64,000 bases of DNA from GCA-002708145 sp045562755 (GCA_045562755.1 JBJKVF010000006.1:372001-436000); one strand, 5' to 3'; positions 18,295 through 28,755 are shown, numbered from the stretch's first letter. Numbers and translations: made by a program. The notes: a model not told the origin generated them from the sequence alone.

Positions 18295-18377
18295 TTATAG
18301 AGTAAGATGTAGTTAGGGAGTACATCTTATACATACACCTAGGATTATAGATACAAACTAGAAGGATGAAAAAATGC

Positions 18378-18404
18378 CAATTGTTTTTTGTGAAAAAACA
18401 ATTG
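18378..18404. terminator. Perfect 12-bp hairpin between convergent genes
   Basis: CAATTGTTTTTT (18378-18389) and AAAAAACAATTG (18393-18404) form a perfect 12-base inverted repeat with a GTG loop. The stem itself carries the T-run, so it can act as terminator on both strands. It sits between the small membrane gene and the end of the ACR3 gene. A weaker 8-bp hairpin is at 18304-18328. Confidence 0.65.
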
Positions 18405-18445
18405 ATGATGATTTATGTATAAATAAAATTAGAATAAATTAAGTA

Positions 18446-19468
18446 TTAAGATTCAGCTGAAAATTTACTAGAAGTTTTATTTATAAAATACACTAAAGAT
18501 AGCATTACAGGTACTTCAACTAAAACTCCTACAACAGTAGCAAGTGCAGCTCCAGAATTTATACCAAACATTCCTATAGCTACTGCTACAGCTAATTCAA
18601 AGAAATTAGATGTCCCAATCAAGCAGGCAGGAGCAGCAATTCTATGAGGTAATTTTAATGTATATGCAAAAAAATATGCTAAGAAAAATATTCCATATGT
18701 TTGAATCAAAAGAGGAATTGCTATCAAAATAATTAAAAATGGAGAATTTATTATTTTCTCACCTTGAAAGCCAAACAATAAAATAACAGTAAGTAGTAAT
18801 CCTTGTACAACAAAAGGTTTTAACTTTTTATTAAATTTGTTTAGTTTATCTAAATTTTCATTCAGTAAAAATTTTCTTGTTACATATCCAAAAGTTAGCG
18901 GAATAATTACATACAGAATTACCGAAATAATTAGTGTGTCCCAAGGCACTTCAATAGATGTAACTCCCAAATATAAAGCTGCTATTGGAGCAAATGCAAA
19001 TACCATGATTATATCATTTATGGAAACTTGCAATAATGTATAATTCGGATCTCCTCTGGTTAATGTACTCCAGACAAATACCATAGCTGTGCAAGGAGCT
19101 ACACCAAGTAAAATCATACCTGCAATATATTGCTTCGAGTCTTCAATAGAAATAAAGTCCACAAAAAATACTTCAAAAAAAAGAATTCCTAGCATTGCCA
19201 TAGTAAATGGTTTTACAATCCAATTAATAACTAATGTAAGAAGCAATCCTTTCGGGCTAGAACGATATTCAAATATTTTGGAAAGGTCTATATTGACCAT
19301 CATTGGAAAAATCATTATCCATATAAACAATGCGATGACCAAGTTAACTTTTTGATATTCTAAGGTAGCTATGAAATCAAATAGACCAGGTAATAAATAA
19401 CCTAAAAGTGTTCCTAAAGCTATACTAAGAGTTACCCATATAGATAAATATTTCTCAAAAAAACCCAT
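18446..19468 (-). CDS. acr3: ACR3-family arsenite efflux permease
   Basis: Ten-helix membrane transporter of the ACR3 (arsB-like) family that exports arsenite. The 340 residues match the family. The signature GVAPCTAMVFVWSTLTRGD near residue 120 contains the conserved Cys needed for arsenite transport, followed by YTLLQVSINDIIMVFAFAP. The second half has CLIGTSNFFELAVAVAIG with the conserved Glu near 295. No arsR or arsC is adjacent, so regulation is not visible. It is convergent with the small membrane protein and divergent from ald. Confidence 0.93.
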   Translation of the reverse strand: MGFFEKYLSIWVTLSIALGTLLGYLLPGLFDFIATLEYQKVNLVIALFIWIMIFPMMVNIDLSKIFEYRSSPKGLLLTLVINWIVKPFTMAMLGILFFEVFFVDFISIEDSKQYIAGMILLGVAPCTAMVFVWSTLTRGDPNYTLLQVSINDIIMVFAFAPIAALYLGVTSIEVPWDTLIISVILYVIIPLTFGYVTRKFLLNENLDKLNKFNKKLKPFVVQGLLLTVILLFGFQGEKIINSPFLIILIAIPLLIQTYGIFFLAYFFAYTLKLPHRIAAPACLIGTSNFFELAVAVAIGMFGINSGAALATVVGVLVEVPVMLSLVYFINKTSSKFSAES

Positions 19469-19743
19469 TTGTACAAAATTATATATTGTTAGATTTATTT
19501 TAATCTAACATACAAATTTTTATATTAAAGTAAAGTTAAATGTATTTATAAAAATTATGACTTAGTATAATTCAATCATGATTAAAAAAATATTTATAAT
19601 AGCACCAATAATAATAACGGTGTTGGGTTATATATTCCGATAGAAACTATTAATCTGTCATGGGGGTGTCACTACCCATACATACAAAAAAAAGGCTATC
19701 TTATATACTTAATTTTTATAAAACGATATAAGGAATCAAAAAC

Positions 19744-20832
19744 ATGATTATTGGTGTGCCAAAAGAGATAAAAAATAGTGAATTCAGAGTAGGATTAACG
19801 CCAAAATCTGTTGCAAAGATCACTTCAAGAGGCCATGATGTATTTGTTGAAAGTGATTCTGGTTTAGAAATTGGATATACCAACAAAAATTATGAAAATA
19901 GTGGCGCAAAAATAATTAATTCTGCTGAAGAAGTTTATAGGTCTTCAGAGCTAATAGTTAAAGTAAAAGAGCCGCTTGTAAATGAATTCAAATTTCTTTC
20001 AAAAGATACTACCTTATTTACATATTTACATTTAGCTGGCAATAAAGAGCAAAGTTTGAAGCTAGCTGAAACAGGGGTAACTGGTATTGCTTATGAGACT
20101 GTCACATCTGATGATGGATCTTTACCCTTATTGTCACCAATGAGCTCGATAGCAGGACAATTAAGTATTATAGTCGGTTCATATTTTTTACTTAAGCATA
20201 ATAACGGAAAAGGTACATTACTAGGAAATGTTTCAAATTTAGAGCCTAGAGTTGTAACTGTAATTGGTGCTGGAGTTGCTGGAACAGAAGCGATTGAAAA
20301 AGCGATTTCAAATGGAGCACATGTAAAAATTATTGAGCTTTCTGAAGATAGGCTTAACGAATTAAAAGTTAAATTTGGCGATAATCATATTGAATATATT
20401 AAATCCTCAGAACAAAATATTACAAAAGCACTCAAAGAATCAGATATTGTTGTAGGGTCTGTATACGTAGTCGGAAAAGAGGCTCCAAAGGTTGTTTTAA
20501 GAGAAATGGTTAATGAAATGAAGCCAGGAACAGTTATGGTTGATATTTCTATAGATCAAGGAGGGTGTTTTGAGACAAGCAAAACAACAACTCATGATGA
20601 CCCGACGTATCTAATCAATGGAGTTGTTCATTATTGCGTAGCCAATATGCCTGGCTCAGTTCCTCTTACAGCAACTGAATCGTTAAATGAAGCGACACTA
20701 CCTTATGTGCTTAATATAGCAAATAAAGGTTTAGACAATTCGCTAAAAGATGATATAAACCTCTTTAACGGCCTTAATATAAGAGACAAGGAAATTGTTC
20801 ATGATTCTGTAAAAGAGTCATTTAATATATAA
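19744..20832 (+). CDS. ald: Alanine dehydrogenase
   Basis: NAD-dependent interconversion of alanine with pyruvate plus ammonia. The 362-residue protein opens with MIIGVPKEIKNSEFRVGLTP, has the substrate Lys in VKVKEPL near residue 75, His in YLHLAG near 96, the Rossmann loop VIGAGVAGTEAIEKA near 176, and DISIDQGGCFETSKTTTHDDP near 268. ATG 19744 has AAGGAA upstream. Its last codon and stop (ATATAA) overlap the likely start of a lipoprotein remnant. It may connect nitrogen supply to carbon metabolism. Confidence 0.96.
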   Translation: MIIGVPKEIKNSEFRVGLTPKSVAKITSRGHDVFVESDSGLEIGYTNKNYENSGAKIINSAEEVYRSSELIVKVKEPLVNEFKFLSKDTTLFTYLHLAGNKEQSLKLAETGVTGIAYETVTSDDGSLPLLSPMSSIAGQLSIIVGSYFLLKHNNGKGTLLGNVSNLEPRVVTVIGAGVAGTEAIEKAISNGAHVKIIELSEDRLNELKVKFGDNHIEYIKSSEQNITKALKESDIVVGSVYVVGKEAPKVVLREMVNEMKPGTVMVDISIDQGGCFETSKTTTHDDPTYLINGVVHYCVANMPGSVPLTATESLNEATLPYVLNIANKGLDNSLKDDINLFNGLNIRDKEIVHDSVKESFNI

Positions 20833-20955
20833 AAAAATTATTAATATTTTTAATTTTTATTTTTATTTCTTCGTGTGGTACAGGTGAAGAATTTAGGAGT
20901 AGGTTCAAAAGAGATTGTAGAAATAGATGAAAAAATTTTTGATGAATTTAAATAA
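20829..20955 (+). pseudogene. Short lipoprotein remnant, ATA start and frame break
   Basis: Directly overlapping the ald stop, frame 20829 reads ATA then KKLLIFLIFIFISSCGTGEE, a textbook lipoprotein signal peptide with lipobox. After about 17-20 residues the frame soon ends, while an overlapping frame from 20884 reads VKNLGVGSKEIVEIDEKIF and ends at 20955. The simplest reading is a very small lipoprotein gene with an indel near 20880. If the start is ATA, it overlaps the TAA of ald (ATATAA). No family recognised. Confidence 0.4.
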
Positions 20956-21203
20956 TGATTCTATATATTCTCACAGCATACCCCCATCTACTAACATCAA
21001 CAAACACTCAGCACTCTAACACCCTCTATATGTATACGTTATAAGCGAGAGGTGTATCGGCAGAAGGTCTGTTGCAGTCGCCACAATTATGCAACAAAAT
21101 GTAACAAATCCAGGGAGTTAATGTACTTTATGGGATACCTTAGGGATACTTTTAGTTAAAACAGAAAGAATTTAGTGCTTTGTCTTTGAGATGGAACTAA
21201 GAA
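20956..21203. other. Non-coding stretch downstream of the rRNA transcript
   Basis: No gene seen. This stretch is richer in G+C than its surroundings and holds several small structures: an imperfect hairpin (21019-21027 with 21048-21055), a 7-base inverted repeat TGTTGCA/TGCAACA (21070-21076 and 21090-21096), and a direct repeat GGGATAC at 21132 and 21143, 11 bases apart. There is no 23S rRNA, although the adjacent minus-strand transcript carries 16S and tRNA-Ile. Confidence 0.5.
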
Positions 21204-21280
21204 TGGTGGGCTGAGCATGACTCGAACATGCGACCTCTACTTTATCAGAGTAGCGCTCTAACCGGCTGAGCTACCAGCCC
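21204..21280 (-). tRNA. tRNA-Ile (GAU)
   Basis: A 77-nt cloverleaf with encoded CCA. The acceptor stem is GGGCTGG with CTCAGCCC opposite, the anticodon arm CTACT-CTGATAA-AGTAG gives anticodon GAU, and the T-loop is TTCGAGT. It follows the 16S gene in the usual 16S-tRNA-Ile order, with about 320 bases between them. The usual 23S gene does not follow. Confidence 0.95.
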
Positions 21281-21364
21281 AAAAATATTCTTATTAAATA
21301 CTATTATAATTTGCAGTAAATTCCATAAAAAAAAGTAGTGAATTTAGGGTAGTTAATAAAAAAA

Positions 21365-21400
21365 ACCTTAAAAACTGAACAGTAAACAGAAAGAATGTCA
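21365..21400 (-). ncRNA. 3' arm of 16S rRNA processing stem
   Basis: This 36-base segment is complementary to the 16S leader at 23113-23148: 33 Watson-Crick pairs, two G-U and one C-A mismatch. In the precursor RNA the two arms would enclose the 16S sequence and the spacer ORF, the arrangement cut by RNase III in known bacterial rRNA precursors. The arm lies before tRNA-Ile. Confidence 0.85.
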
Positions 21401-21469
21401 TAATTTCGTTTGAAAGTTTAAAGACATTTAGTCTATATTTTAGTCAGTAGATTTTTCAGAAGAAAAACT

Positions 21470-21586
21470 TCATTTACGAGCCCCTTCAACAAAAGTTTTA
21501 AAAAACTTCAGAGAATCTCGCTCAAGTAAATTTGTCATTACTTCATCTACTGGTCGACCTAGGTAGTATATTATGAAAAATTTCAT
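21470..21586 (-). CDS. 38-residue ORF in 16S-tRNA-Ile spacer
   Basis: Starting 16 bases after the 16S 3' end, ATG 21586 has a perfect AAGGAG 8 bases upstream. The predicted peptide starts MKFFIIYYLGRPVDEVMTN, ends FFKTFVEGARK, and stops at TGA 21470. Its codon use (CGA, CGT, CTG, GGG) is less AT-biased than neighbouring genes. The start codon lies in a short hairpin (ATTATGAAA/TTTCATAAT). It is inside the predicted 16S processing stem, so translation would have to happen before or during rRNA maturation. No family recognised; it may not be translated. Confidence 0.4.
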   Translation of the reverse strand: MKFFIIYYLGRPVDEVMTNLLERDSLKFFKTFVEGARK

Positions 21587-21593
21587 AATAAAG

Positions 21594-23108
<1,515 letters not shown>

Positions 23109-23112
23109 AAAT

Positions 23113-23148
23113 TGACGTTCTTTCTGTCTACTATTCAGTTTTTAAGGT
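23113..23148 (-). ncRNA. 5' arm of 16S rRNA processing stem
   Basis: Leader segment just upstream of 16S that pairs with 21365-21400 over 36 positions. It supports the mature 16S boundaries and shows that 16S is processed as a self-contained unit. Confidence 0.85.
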
Positions 23149-23188
23149 ACTGCCAAACAAATAAATATTGTTTAAGCGAAATTCAAGT

Positions 23189-23215
23189 TTATTATTTTTA
23201 AACCTATTAAGTCAA
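23189..23215 (-). promoter_or_regulatory. Probable rRNA promoter
   Basis: On the minus strand TTGACT (23210-23215) is followed 15 bases later by TAATAA (23189-23194), with TAAACT 18 bases away as an alternative -10. It lies about 80 bases upstream of the 16S 5' end. No other strong promoter is seen between 16S and the divergent rhodanese gene. Confidence 0.5.
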
Positions 23216-23351
23216 CATATTCAAAATAAAATTTGCATCAAAATAATCTATTTATTCAAAATTCAAAGACTTTTTTGATTTTTTATTCTAATTTACTGTG
23301 TAAAATTACTTATGTTTAACAGATAAAATAGATATAGATGGAGTGAATTAA

Positions 23352-23705
23352 ATGCCTAGAAATATCCCTGGTGAGCCATATACAAGAATTAGTGCTGAAG
23401 AAGCAAAAGATTTAGTTAATTCTGGAGACTCAATTGTTATAGATGTAAGAAACGAAGATGAGTATCTAGCAGGACATGTGAAGGATGCAATTTGGATCCC
23501 AGTTGATGATATAATAGATAGGCATTCTGAACTTCCATCTGATAAAAATCTACTATTTATTTGTGAAGTTGGAGCAAGATCTGGACTTGCTGCTGAGTAT
23601 GCATCTTCAATGGGATCAGACAATTCATATCTTTATAATATAGATGACGGAACTTCAAAATGGATTGCCAAAGGATTACCTTCGTCTAAAGGCACAGAGA
23701 GATAA
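23352..23705 (+). CDS. Rhodanese-domain sulfurtransferase
   Basis: Single-domain rhodanese of 117 residues. Seen: ISAEEAKDLVNSGDSIVIDVRNEDEYLAGHV (CH2A-type) and the active-site loop FICEVGARSG with its catalytic Cys near residue 77. These enzymes transfer sulfane sulfur to acceptors; the partner is not known. ATG 23352 has GGAG 9 bases upstream. It is the first gene of a run leading into the methyl-cycle genes, 13 bases before the PfkB kinase. Confidence 0.9.
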   Translation: MPRNIPGEPYTRISAEEAKDLVNSGDSIVIDVRNEDEYLAGHVKDAIWIPVDDIIDRHSELPSDKNLLFICEVGARSGLAAEYASSMGSDNSYLYNIDDGTSKWIAKGLPSSKGTER

Positions 23706-23718
23706 CAGGAACAAAATT

Positions 23719-24636
23719 TTGTCACTTTTAGTAGTTGGTTCTATAGCGTACGATTCCGTGGAAACCCCATCAGGTAAAAGAGATATGCAACTTGGTGGTT
23801 CTGGTTGTTTTTTTTCAGTTTCTGCAAGCTACTTTACTGAAGTTTCTATTGTAGGAGTAATTGGAGAAGATTTTAAAGACTCTGACTTGAAATTTCTTAA
23901 AGAAAAAAACATAGATATATCTGGCATAGAGAAAACTAAGGGAAAAACTTTTAGATGGTCTGGGGAATATATGGATGACATTAACACAGCAATCACACTA
24001 GATACACAACTTAATGTTTTCGGAAATTTCAAACCCAAAATCAGTGATGAACACTCTAAAAAACCTTACTTATTTTTAGCAAATATTGATCCTGAAATAC
24101 AGAATAAAGTTTTGGAGAGTATGAGTAAAAAACCTAAATTTGTTGCCTGTGACACTATGAATTTATGGATAGACATTAAAAAAAATGAATTAATAAATCT
24201 AATTTCAAATGTAGATATGTTATTTATTAATCATGAAGAATCAAGACAGCTAACTTCTGTAGATAACTCTATAAATATATATGAAAAAATTAAAAATTAT
24301 GGTTCAGATAATCTAGTAATCAAGTTAGGTGAATTTGGAGCTAAACTTTTTTCACAAAGTGATATATTTTTTGCTCCAGCTTTCCCTGTGAAACAGGTAG
24401 TTGATCCTACTGGTGCTGGAGATTCATTTGCTGGAGGATTTATGGGATACATTGCTAAGCATGGAGAAATAAATTCGGAAATACTTAAGACTGCAACAAT
24501 TGTGGGAAGCACAATGGCATCATTCGCTGTTGAAGATTTTGGCATGAATAGATTTAAAACCCTTGAACACAATGATATAAAAGAGCGTTTTGAAGAATTC
24601 TCAAAATTCACGTATTTTAGCCCTATGCACATTTAG
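23719..24636 (+). CDS. PfkB-family carbohydrate/nucleoside kinase
   Basis: Ribokinase-fold kinase of about 305 residues. The conserved body opens LLVVGSIAYDSVETPSGK; the start is placed at TTG 23719, with AGGAA 8 bases upstream and just after the rhodanese stop. The frame is open further upstream to ATG 23644, but that would overlap the rhodanese gene by 62 bases. Seen: a GGSGCFFSVSASYF segment and the PfkB signature DPTGAGDSFAGGFMG with the catalytic Asp near residue 235. Position before ahcY suggests adenosine as substrate (removing the S-adenosylhomocysteine hydrolase product); that is inference. Confidence 0.85.
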   Translation: MSLLVVGSIAYDSVETPSGKRDMQLGGSGCFFSVSASYFTEVSIVGVIGEDFKDSDLKFLKEKNIDISGIEKTKGKTFRWSGEYMDDINTAITLDTQLNVFGNFKPKISDEHSKKPYLFLANIDPEIQNKVLESMSKKPKFVACDTMNLWIDIKKNELINLISNVDMLFINHEESRQLTSVDNSINIYEKIKNYGSDNLVIKLGEFGAKLFSQSDIFFAPAFPVKQVVDPTGAGDSFAGGFMGYIAKHGEINSEILKTATIVGSTMASFAVEDFGMNRFKTLEHNDIKERFEEFSKFTYFSPMHI

Positions 24637-24686
24637 TAAATATCAAATAGAATATATAAAGAAAAAATTATAATAATGGAGATAAA

Positions 24687-25940
24687 ATGGATTACGATAT
24701 CAAAGACATTAATCTTGCTAACAAAGGATTGCTAAGAGCTGAGTGGGCAGAAAGAGAAATGCCTGTTTTAAGGACAATAAAAGACAGATTTAATAAAGAA
24801 AAACCACTAAAAGATATTAAGCTCGCAGGATGTCTTCATATAACCGCAGAGACTGCTAATTTGGCTAAAACATTACAATCTGCGGGTGCAGAAATTACCT
24901 TATGTGCGTCCAATCCTCTTTCAACTCAAGATGATATCGCTGCACACTTAGTTGAAATTGGCATACCAATTTTTGCTATTAAGGGTGAAGATTCTAAAAC
25001 GTACTATGATCATATGGCTGCAACTGTTGATACTGCCCCTAACATAACAATGGATGATGGAGCCGATGTTGTCGCAATGCTTCATAGTGAAAAGCAACAT
25101 TTACTAGATAATGTTATTGGAGGTATGGAAGAAACTACTACAGGTGTAATAAGATTAAAAGCGCTATCTAATGAAAAAAAATTAATGTATCCAGTAGTAG
25201 CTGTAAATGATTCTCAGACAAAACATATGTTTGATAATAGGTATGGGACAGGACAAAGTACACTAGATGGAATTATAAGGGCAACTAATATACTTATAAC
25301 AGGTAAAACGATAGTCACTATAGGTTATGGATGGTGCGGGAAAGGTTTTGCAATGCGAGCAAAAGGTATGGGAGCACACACGGTTGTTTGTGAAGTTGAT
25401 CCTGTAAAAGCGCTAGAAGCAGTTATGGATGGGCATCAAGTTATGTCAATGGATGAAGCAAGTACCATTGGAGATATTTTTCTTACCGTTACCGGAGGAA
25501 TGAGTGCTGTAGATAAACATCATTTCGAAAAAATGAAAGATGGAGCAATAGTTGCTAATTCAGGACATTTTAATGTAGAAATTAATATACCCTCGCTTGA
25601 AGAAATGTCAGAATCAAAAAGACAAATAAGGGAATTTGTTGAAGAGTATACGGTTGAAGATGGTAGAAAGATTTTTATTCTTGGCGAAGGCAGATTAATT
25701 AATCTATCAGCAGCTGAAGGACATCCACCTAGCGTAATGGATATGTCATTTGCAAACCAAGCATTAGCTGGAGAATATATAGTAAAAAATCATAAAAATT
25801 TATCTCCTGAAGTTTACACCTTGCCAAATGATATTGATTCTGAAATTGCAAGATTAAAGCTAACTGCTATGAATATGTCTTTCGATACTCTTACAGAACA
25901 GCAAGACAAATACTTAAATAGTTGGGAACTAGGAACATAA
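24687..25940 (+). CDS. ahcY: S-adenosylhomocysteine hydrolase
   Basis: Splits S-adenosylhomocysteine into adenosine and homocysteine, relieving product inhibition of methyltransferases. The 417-residue protein has AGCLHITAETANLAKTL near residue 50, TMDDGADVVAMLH near 125, the NAD-binding GYGWCGKGFAMRAKGMGA near 212 and GHFNVEIN near 290. ATG 24687 with GGAG upstream. It lies between the PfkB kinase and metK, forming a methyl-cycle operon. Confidence 0.97.
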   Translation: MDYDIKDINLANKGLLRAEWAEREMPVLRTIKDRFNKEKPLKDIKLAGCLHITAETANLAKTLQSAGAEITLCASNPLSTQDDIAAHLVEIGIPIFAIKGEDSKTYYDHMAATVDTAPNITMDDGADVVAMLHSEKQHLLDNVIGGMEETTTGVIRLKALSNEKKLMYPVVAVNDSQTKHMFDNRYGTGQSTLDGIIRATNILITGKTIVTIGYGWCGKGFAMRAKGMGAHTVVCEVDPVKALEAVMDGHQVMSMDEASTIGDIFLTVTGGMSAVDKHHFEKMKDGAIVANSGHFNVEINIPSLEEMSESKRQIREFVEEYTVEDGRKIFILGEGRLINLSAAEGHPPSVMDMSFANQALAGEYIVKNHKNLSPEVYTLPNDIDSEIARLKLTAMNMSFDTLTEQQDKYLNSWELGT

Positions 25941-25951
25941 GAGGTATATAA

Positions 25952-27133
25952 ATGATAAATAATAATTACTTACTTACATCAGAATCTGTTTCTGGAGGAC
26001 ATCCAGACAAAATGTGTGATCAAATCTCCGATTCAATACTTGATGCATATTTAGAGCAAGATCCATTGAGCAGAGTTGCATGTGAAACTTCAATAACTAC
26101 AGGTTTAGTATTAATTTTCGGAGAAATCACTTCAAACGCAAAGGTTGATATAAAAAAAGTTGTAAAAGAAACTATAAAAAATATTGGCTATGATAATCCT
26201 ATTTATGGATTTGATTCAGAAAGTTGCTCTATTCTTATTGCTTTGGATGAACAATCTAGCGATATTTCAGCTGGAGTAACAGATTCACTAGAAACAAGAG
26301 AAACTGATAGTCAAGAAGTTGGCGCTGGAGACCAAGGGATGATGATAGGTTATGCAACTAATGAAACAAAGCCCTTAATGCCTTTACCTATTTTTCTAGC
26401 TCATGAATTAACAAAAGAGATGACTAACGCTATGAAAAATAAGTCGATTAAATATTTAAGGCCTGATTCAAAAAGTCAAGTAACCGTTGAATATAATTCT
26501 GACCATATTCCTCAAAGAGTTGATACTATAGTAATCTCAACTCAACATGACCCTGATGTAAAAAATGAAACCATACATGATGATATAAAAAAGAAAATTA
26601 TAAAAAAAATCATTCCTGGTAATCTTATTGATGATAATACCAAATATTTTATAAACCCTTCAGGAAGATTCGTTATCGGTGGCCCTGTCGGTGATGCAGG
26701 TTTGACAGGAAGAAAAATTATTGTTGACACTTATGGTGGTAGCGCAAGGCATGGAGGGGGGGCTTTTTCAGGAAAAGACCCAACTAAAGTTGATAGATCA
26801 GCTGCATATGCAGCTAGGTGGGTTGCAAAAAATATTGTCGCATCTAAATTAGCCGATAAAGCCGAAGTTCAATTATCATATGCTATTGGTGTTTCTAAAC
26901 CAATATCTATACAAATTGACACTAAGGGAACTTCAAAAATAAATGAAGGAAAACTAGTAGAAACTGTTAATAAAGTTTTTGATCTCAGGCCTCAATCAAT
27001 TATTGATCATTTCAATCTTAGAAGACCTATATACAAACAAACTGCTGCATATGGACATTTTGGAAGAGATGACCTTGAATTACCATGGGAAAAATTAGAT
27101 AAAGTTGAACCCTTATCAAAAGCTTTAGAATAA
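25952..27133 (+). CDS. metK: S-adenosylmethionine synthetase
   Basis: Makes S-adenosylmethionine from methionine and ATP. The 393-residue protein has the start SESVSGGHPDKMCDQISDSI, the GAGDQGMMIGYATNE motif near residue 118 and GGGAFSGKDPTKVDRSAAY near 270. ATG 25952 follows the ahcY stop by 11 bases with AGAGG upstream. No SAM riboswitch is seen in the short upstream gaps. It is complete. Confidence 0.98.
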   Translation: MINNNYLLTSESVSGGHPDKMCDQISDSILDAYLEQDPLSRVACETSITTGLVLIFGEITSNAKVDIKKVVKETIKNIGYDNPIYGFDSESCSILIALDEQSSDISAGVTDSLETRETDSQEVGAGDQGMMIGYATNETKPLMPLPIFLAHELTKEMTNAMKNKSIKYLRPDSKSQVTVEYNSDHIPQRVDTIVISTQHDPDVKNETIHDDIKKKIIKKIIPGNLIDDNTKYFINPSGRFVIGGPVGDAGLTGRKIIVDTYGGSARHGGGAFSGKDPTKVDRSAAYAARWVAKNIVASKLADKAEVQLSYAIGVSKPISIQIDTKGTSKINEGKLVETVNKVFDLRPQSIIDHFNLRRPIYKQTAAYGHFGRDDLELPWEKLDKVEPLSKALE

Positions 27134-27147
27134 AAACTTAGTTTTAT

Positions 27148-28563
27148 ATGAATCCAAATATGAAAATTAAATTTGGAACTGATGGTTGGAGAGACACTTA
27201 TCAGGAAAATTTTAATCGGAAAAATATAGAACTTTGTATTATTGGTTTGATTAAGCATATATATAACCAGTCCATGGAATTAAAACCAGTCATAGTCGGA
27301 TACGATAGCAGGTTTAAGTCTAAGGAATTTGCTGAAATTGTTATAAGTACTCTAAATCAACACAATATACAAACATTTTCATTTGACACATTTGCGCCTA
27401 CCCCAGCTTGTAGCCTTGCAGTAAAACATTATCAAGCTAGTTATGGTGTTATGATTACTGCAAGTCACAACTCTAAGAAATGGAATGGAATAAAAATAAA
27501 ATCCAAAAATGGTGGCTCTGCTCCTGAAAAAGACATAAAAGAAATAGAAAAAAATATTTATTCAGATGAAAAAATTAAGAAAAGTTATAGTACGAGTTCA
27601 AATTTAGATACAAAATTTAATATCCATTCATTATATATAAAAAAAATATTCGAAAATTTTGATATTGACTCAGTTTATGGAAGATTAAAAATCGTTGTAG
27701 ACTATATGCATGGTTCTGGGTCATATTTAGTAAAAAAAATTCTAAAAAATACTAACCATGAAGTAATTGAAATACGTGAAAGTTTTAATCCTGAATTCCC
27801 AGATATGGAGCAACCAGAACCGATTGAAAAAAACTTAAAGCCATTGATTGATTATATAAAGAAAAATAATGCAGATCTTGGAATTGCATTTGATGGAGAT
27901 GCTGACAGATTAGGAATTGTTGATGAAAAAGGCAATTATATTTCTACTTTAAACGTATTTTCAATACTGTCAGATCATATGCTTCAAGATGAAAAAAAAT
28001 CAACATCAATAGTATGTAACATAACTATGTCGTCGATGATAGAAAAAATTGGAGAAAAATATAAATGTGAAATAATCAGAACTCCCGTTGGCTTTAAAAA
28101 TATTGCTCCAATAATTGAAAAAAAGAAATCAATTTTAGGTGGTGAAGAAAGTGGAGGATACGCATTTAGAAATCATATTCCTGAAAGAGACGGAATTTTA
28201 TCTGCACTGTACTTTTTACAATCTGTGATAAAAAATAATAAAACTCCAAGTAATTTGCTAAATAAATTACACAAAGAGTTTGGTTATAAAATTTACCACA
28301 GGATTGATAAAGAAGTTCATCCTGGAGTATATGAAGATATTAGAAAAAATATACTTTCCTTAAGGCCAGAATATATTGGAAAATTTAAAGTCTTAAGTAT
28401 TGACACACTTGATGGCGTAAAATTCTTTATTGATGATGATTCATGGGTAGCTATTAGAATGTCGGGTACAGAACCACTCCTGAGAATCTATATTGAAACA
28501 AAAGATTTTGGTGATATAAAACAAATATCAGAATCAATAATGAAATATATTGAAATAAAATAG
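27148..28563 (+). CDS. Phosphoglucomutase/phosphomannomutase
   Basis: Alpha-D-phosphohexomutase, interconverting hexose 1- and 6-phosphates for polysaccharide precursors. Four domains are visible in the 471 residues: FGTDGWRDTYQEN at the N-terminus, the phosphoserine loop TASHNSKKWNGIK near residue 112, the metal loop DGDADRLG near 251 and GGEESGGYA near 332, and the phosphate-binding RMSGTEPLLRIYIETK near 440. Sugar specificity is unclear. It starts 14 bases after metK, and its stop is immediately next to the 3' end of the convergent tRNA-Leu. Confidence 0.93.
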   Translation: MNPNMKIKFGTDGWRDTYQENFNRKNIELCIIGLIKHIYNQSMELKPVIVGYDSRFKSKEFAEIVISTLNQHNIQTFSFDTFAPTPACSLAVKHYQASYGVMITASHNSKKWNGIKIKSKNGGSAPEKDIKEIEKNIYSDEKIKKSYSTSSNLDTKFNIHSLYIKKIFENFDIDSVYGRLKIVVDYMHGSGSYLVKKILKNTNHEVIEIRESFNPEFPDMEQPEPIEKNLKPLIDYIKKNNADLGIAFDGDADRLGIVDEKGNYISTLNVFSILSDHMLQDEKKSTSIVCNITMSSMIEKIGEKYKCEIIRTPVGFKNIAPIIEKKKSILGGEESGGYAFRNHIPERDGILSALYFLQSVIKNNKTPSNLLNKLHKEFGYKIYHRIDKEVHPGVYEDIRKNILSLRPEYIGKFKVLSIDTLDGVKFFIDDDSWVAIRMSGTEPLLRIYIETKDFGDIKQISESIMKYIEIK

Positions 28564-28651
28564 TGGTACCGAGGGTGGGATTCGAACCCACACGCCATGT
28601 TACTGGCGGCGGGTTTTAAGCCCGCTGCGTCTGCCATTCCGCCACCCCGGC
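28564..28651 (-). tRNA. tRNA-Leu (UAA)
   Basis: An 88-nt class II tRNA with encoded CCA. The anticodon arm GCGGG-CTTAAAA-CCCGC gives anticodon UAA; there is a long variable arm and the T-loop is TTCGAAT. There is no intron. It faces the phosphohexomutase gene with no spacer. Confidence 0.95.
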
Positions 28652-28755
28652 AAATAAATGCTATTGTAATTATAAATCATTAATAAAATAATTATAAATA
28701 CCCGAAATTAATGATACAAATATAATATTGATTAATAAACAAAAATAATAAAAAA

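Noticed and set aside
18374..18441. 22-codon ORF starting ATGCCAATTG after the small membrane gene
   Set aside because: It overlaps the perfect 12-bp hairpin and has no sign of coding function.
19578..19643. 21-codon hydrophobic ORF (MIKKIFIIAPIIITVLGYIFR) upstream of ald
   Set aside because: Too short, no clear Shine-Dalgarno, composition expected of random AT-rich DNA; could be a leader peptide but nothing supports it.
20833..21203. Tyrosine recombinase remnant or att site next to tRNA-Ile
   Set aside because: No coding remnants and no duplicated tRNA 3' end found; only small hairpins.
23348..23623. Minus-strand ORF over the rhodanese gene and similar opposite-strand ORFs
   Set aside because: They overlap well-supported genes on the other strand and show no family motif; typical shadow frames.
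24637..24690. SAM or SAH riboswitch before ahcY/metK
   Set aside because: The upstream gaps are 50 bases or less with no conserved aptamer sequence visible.
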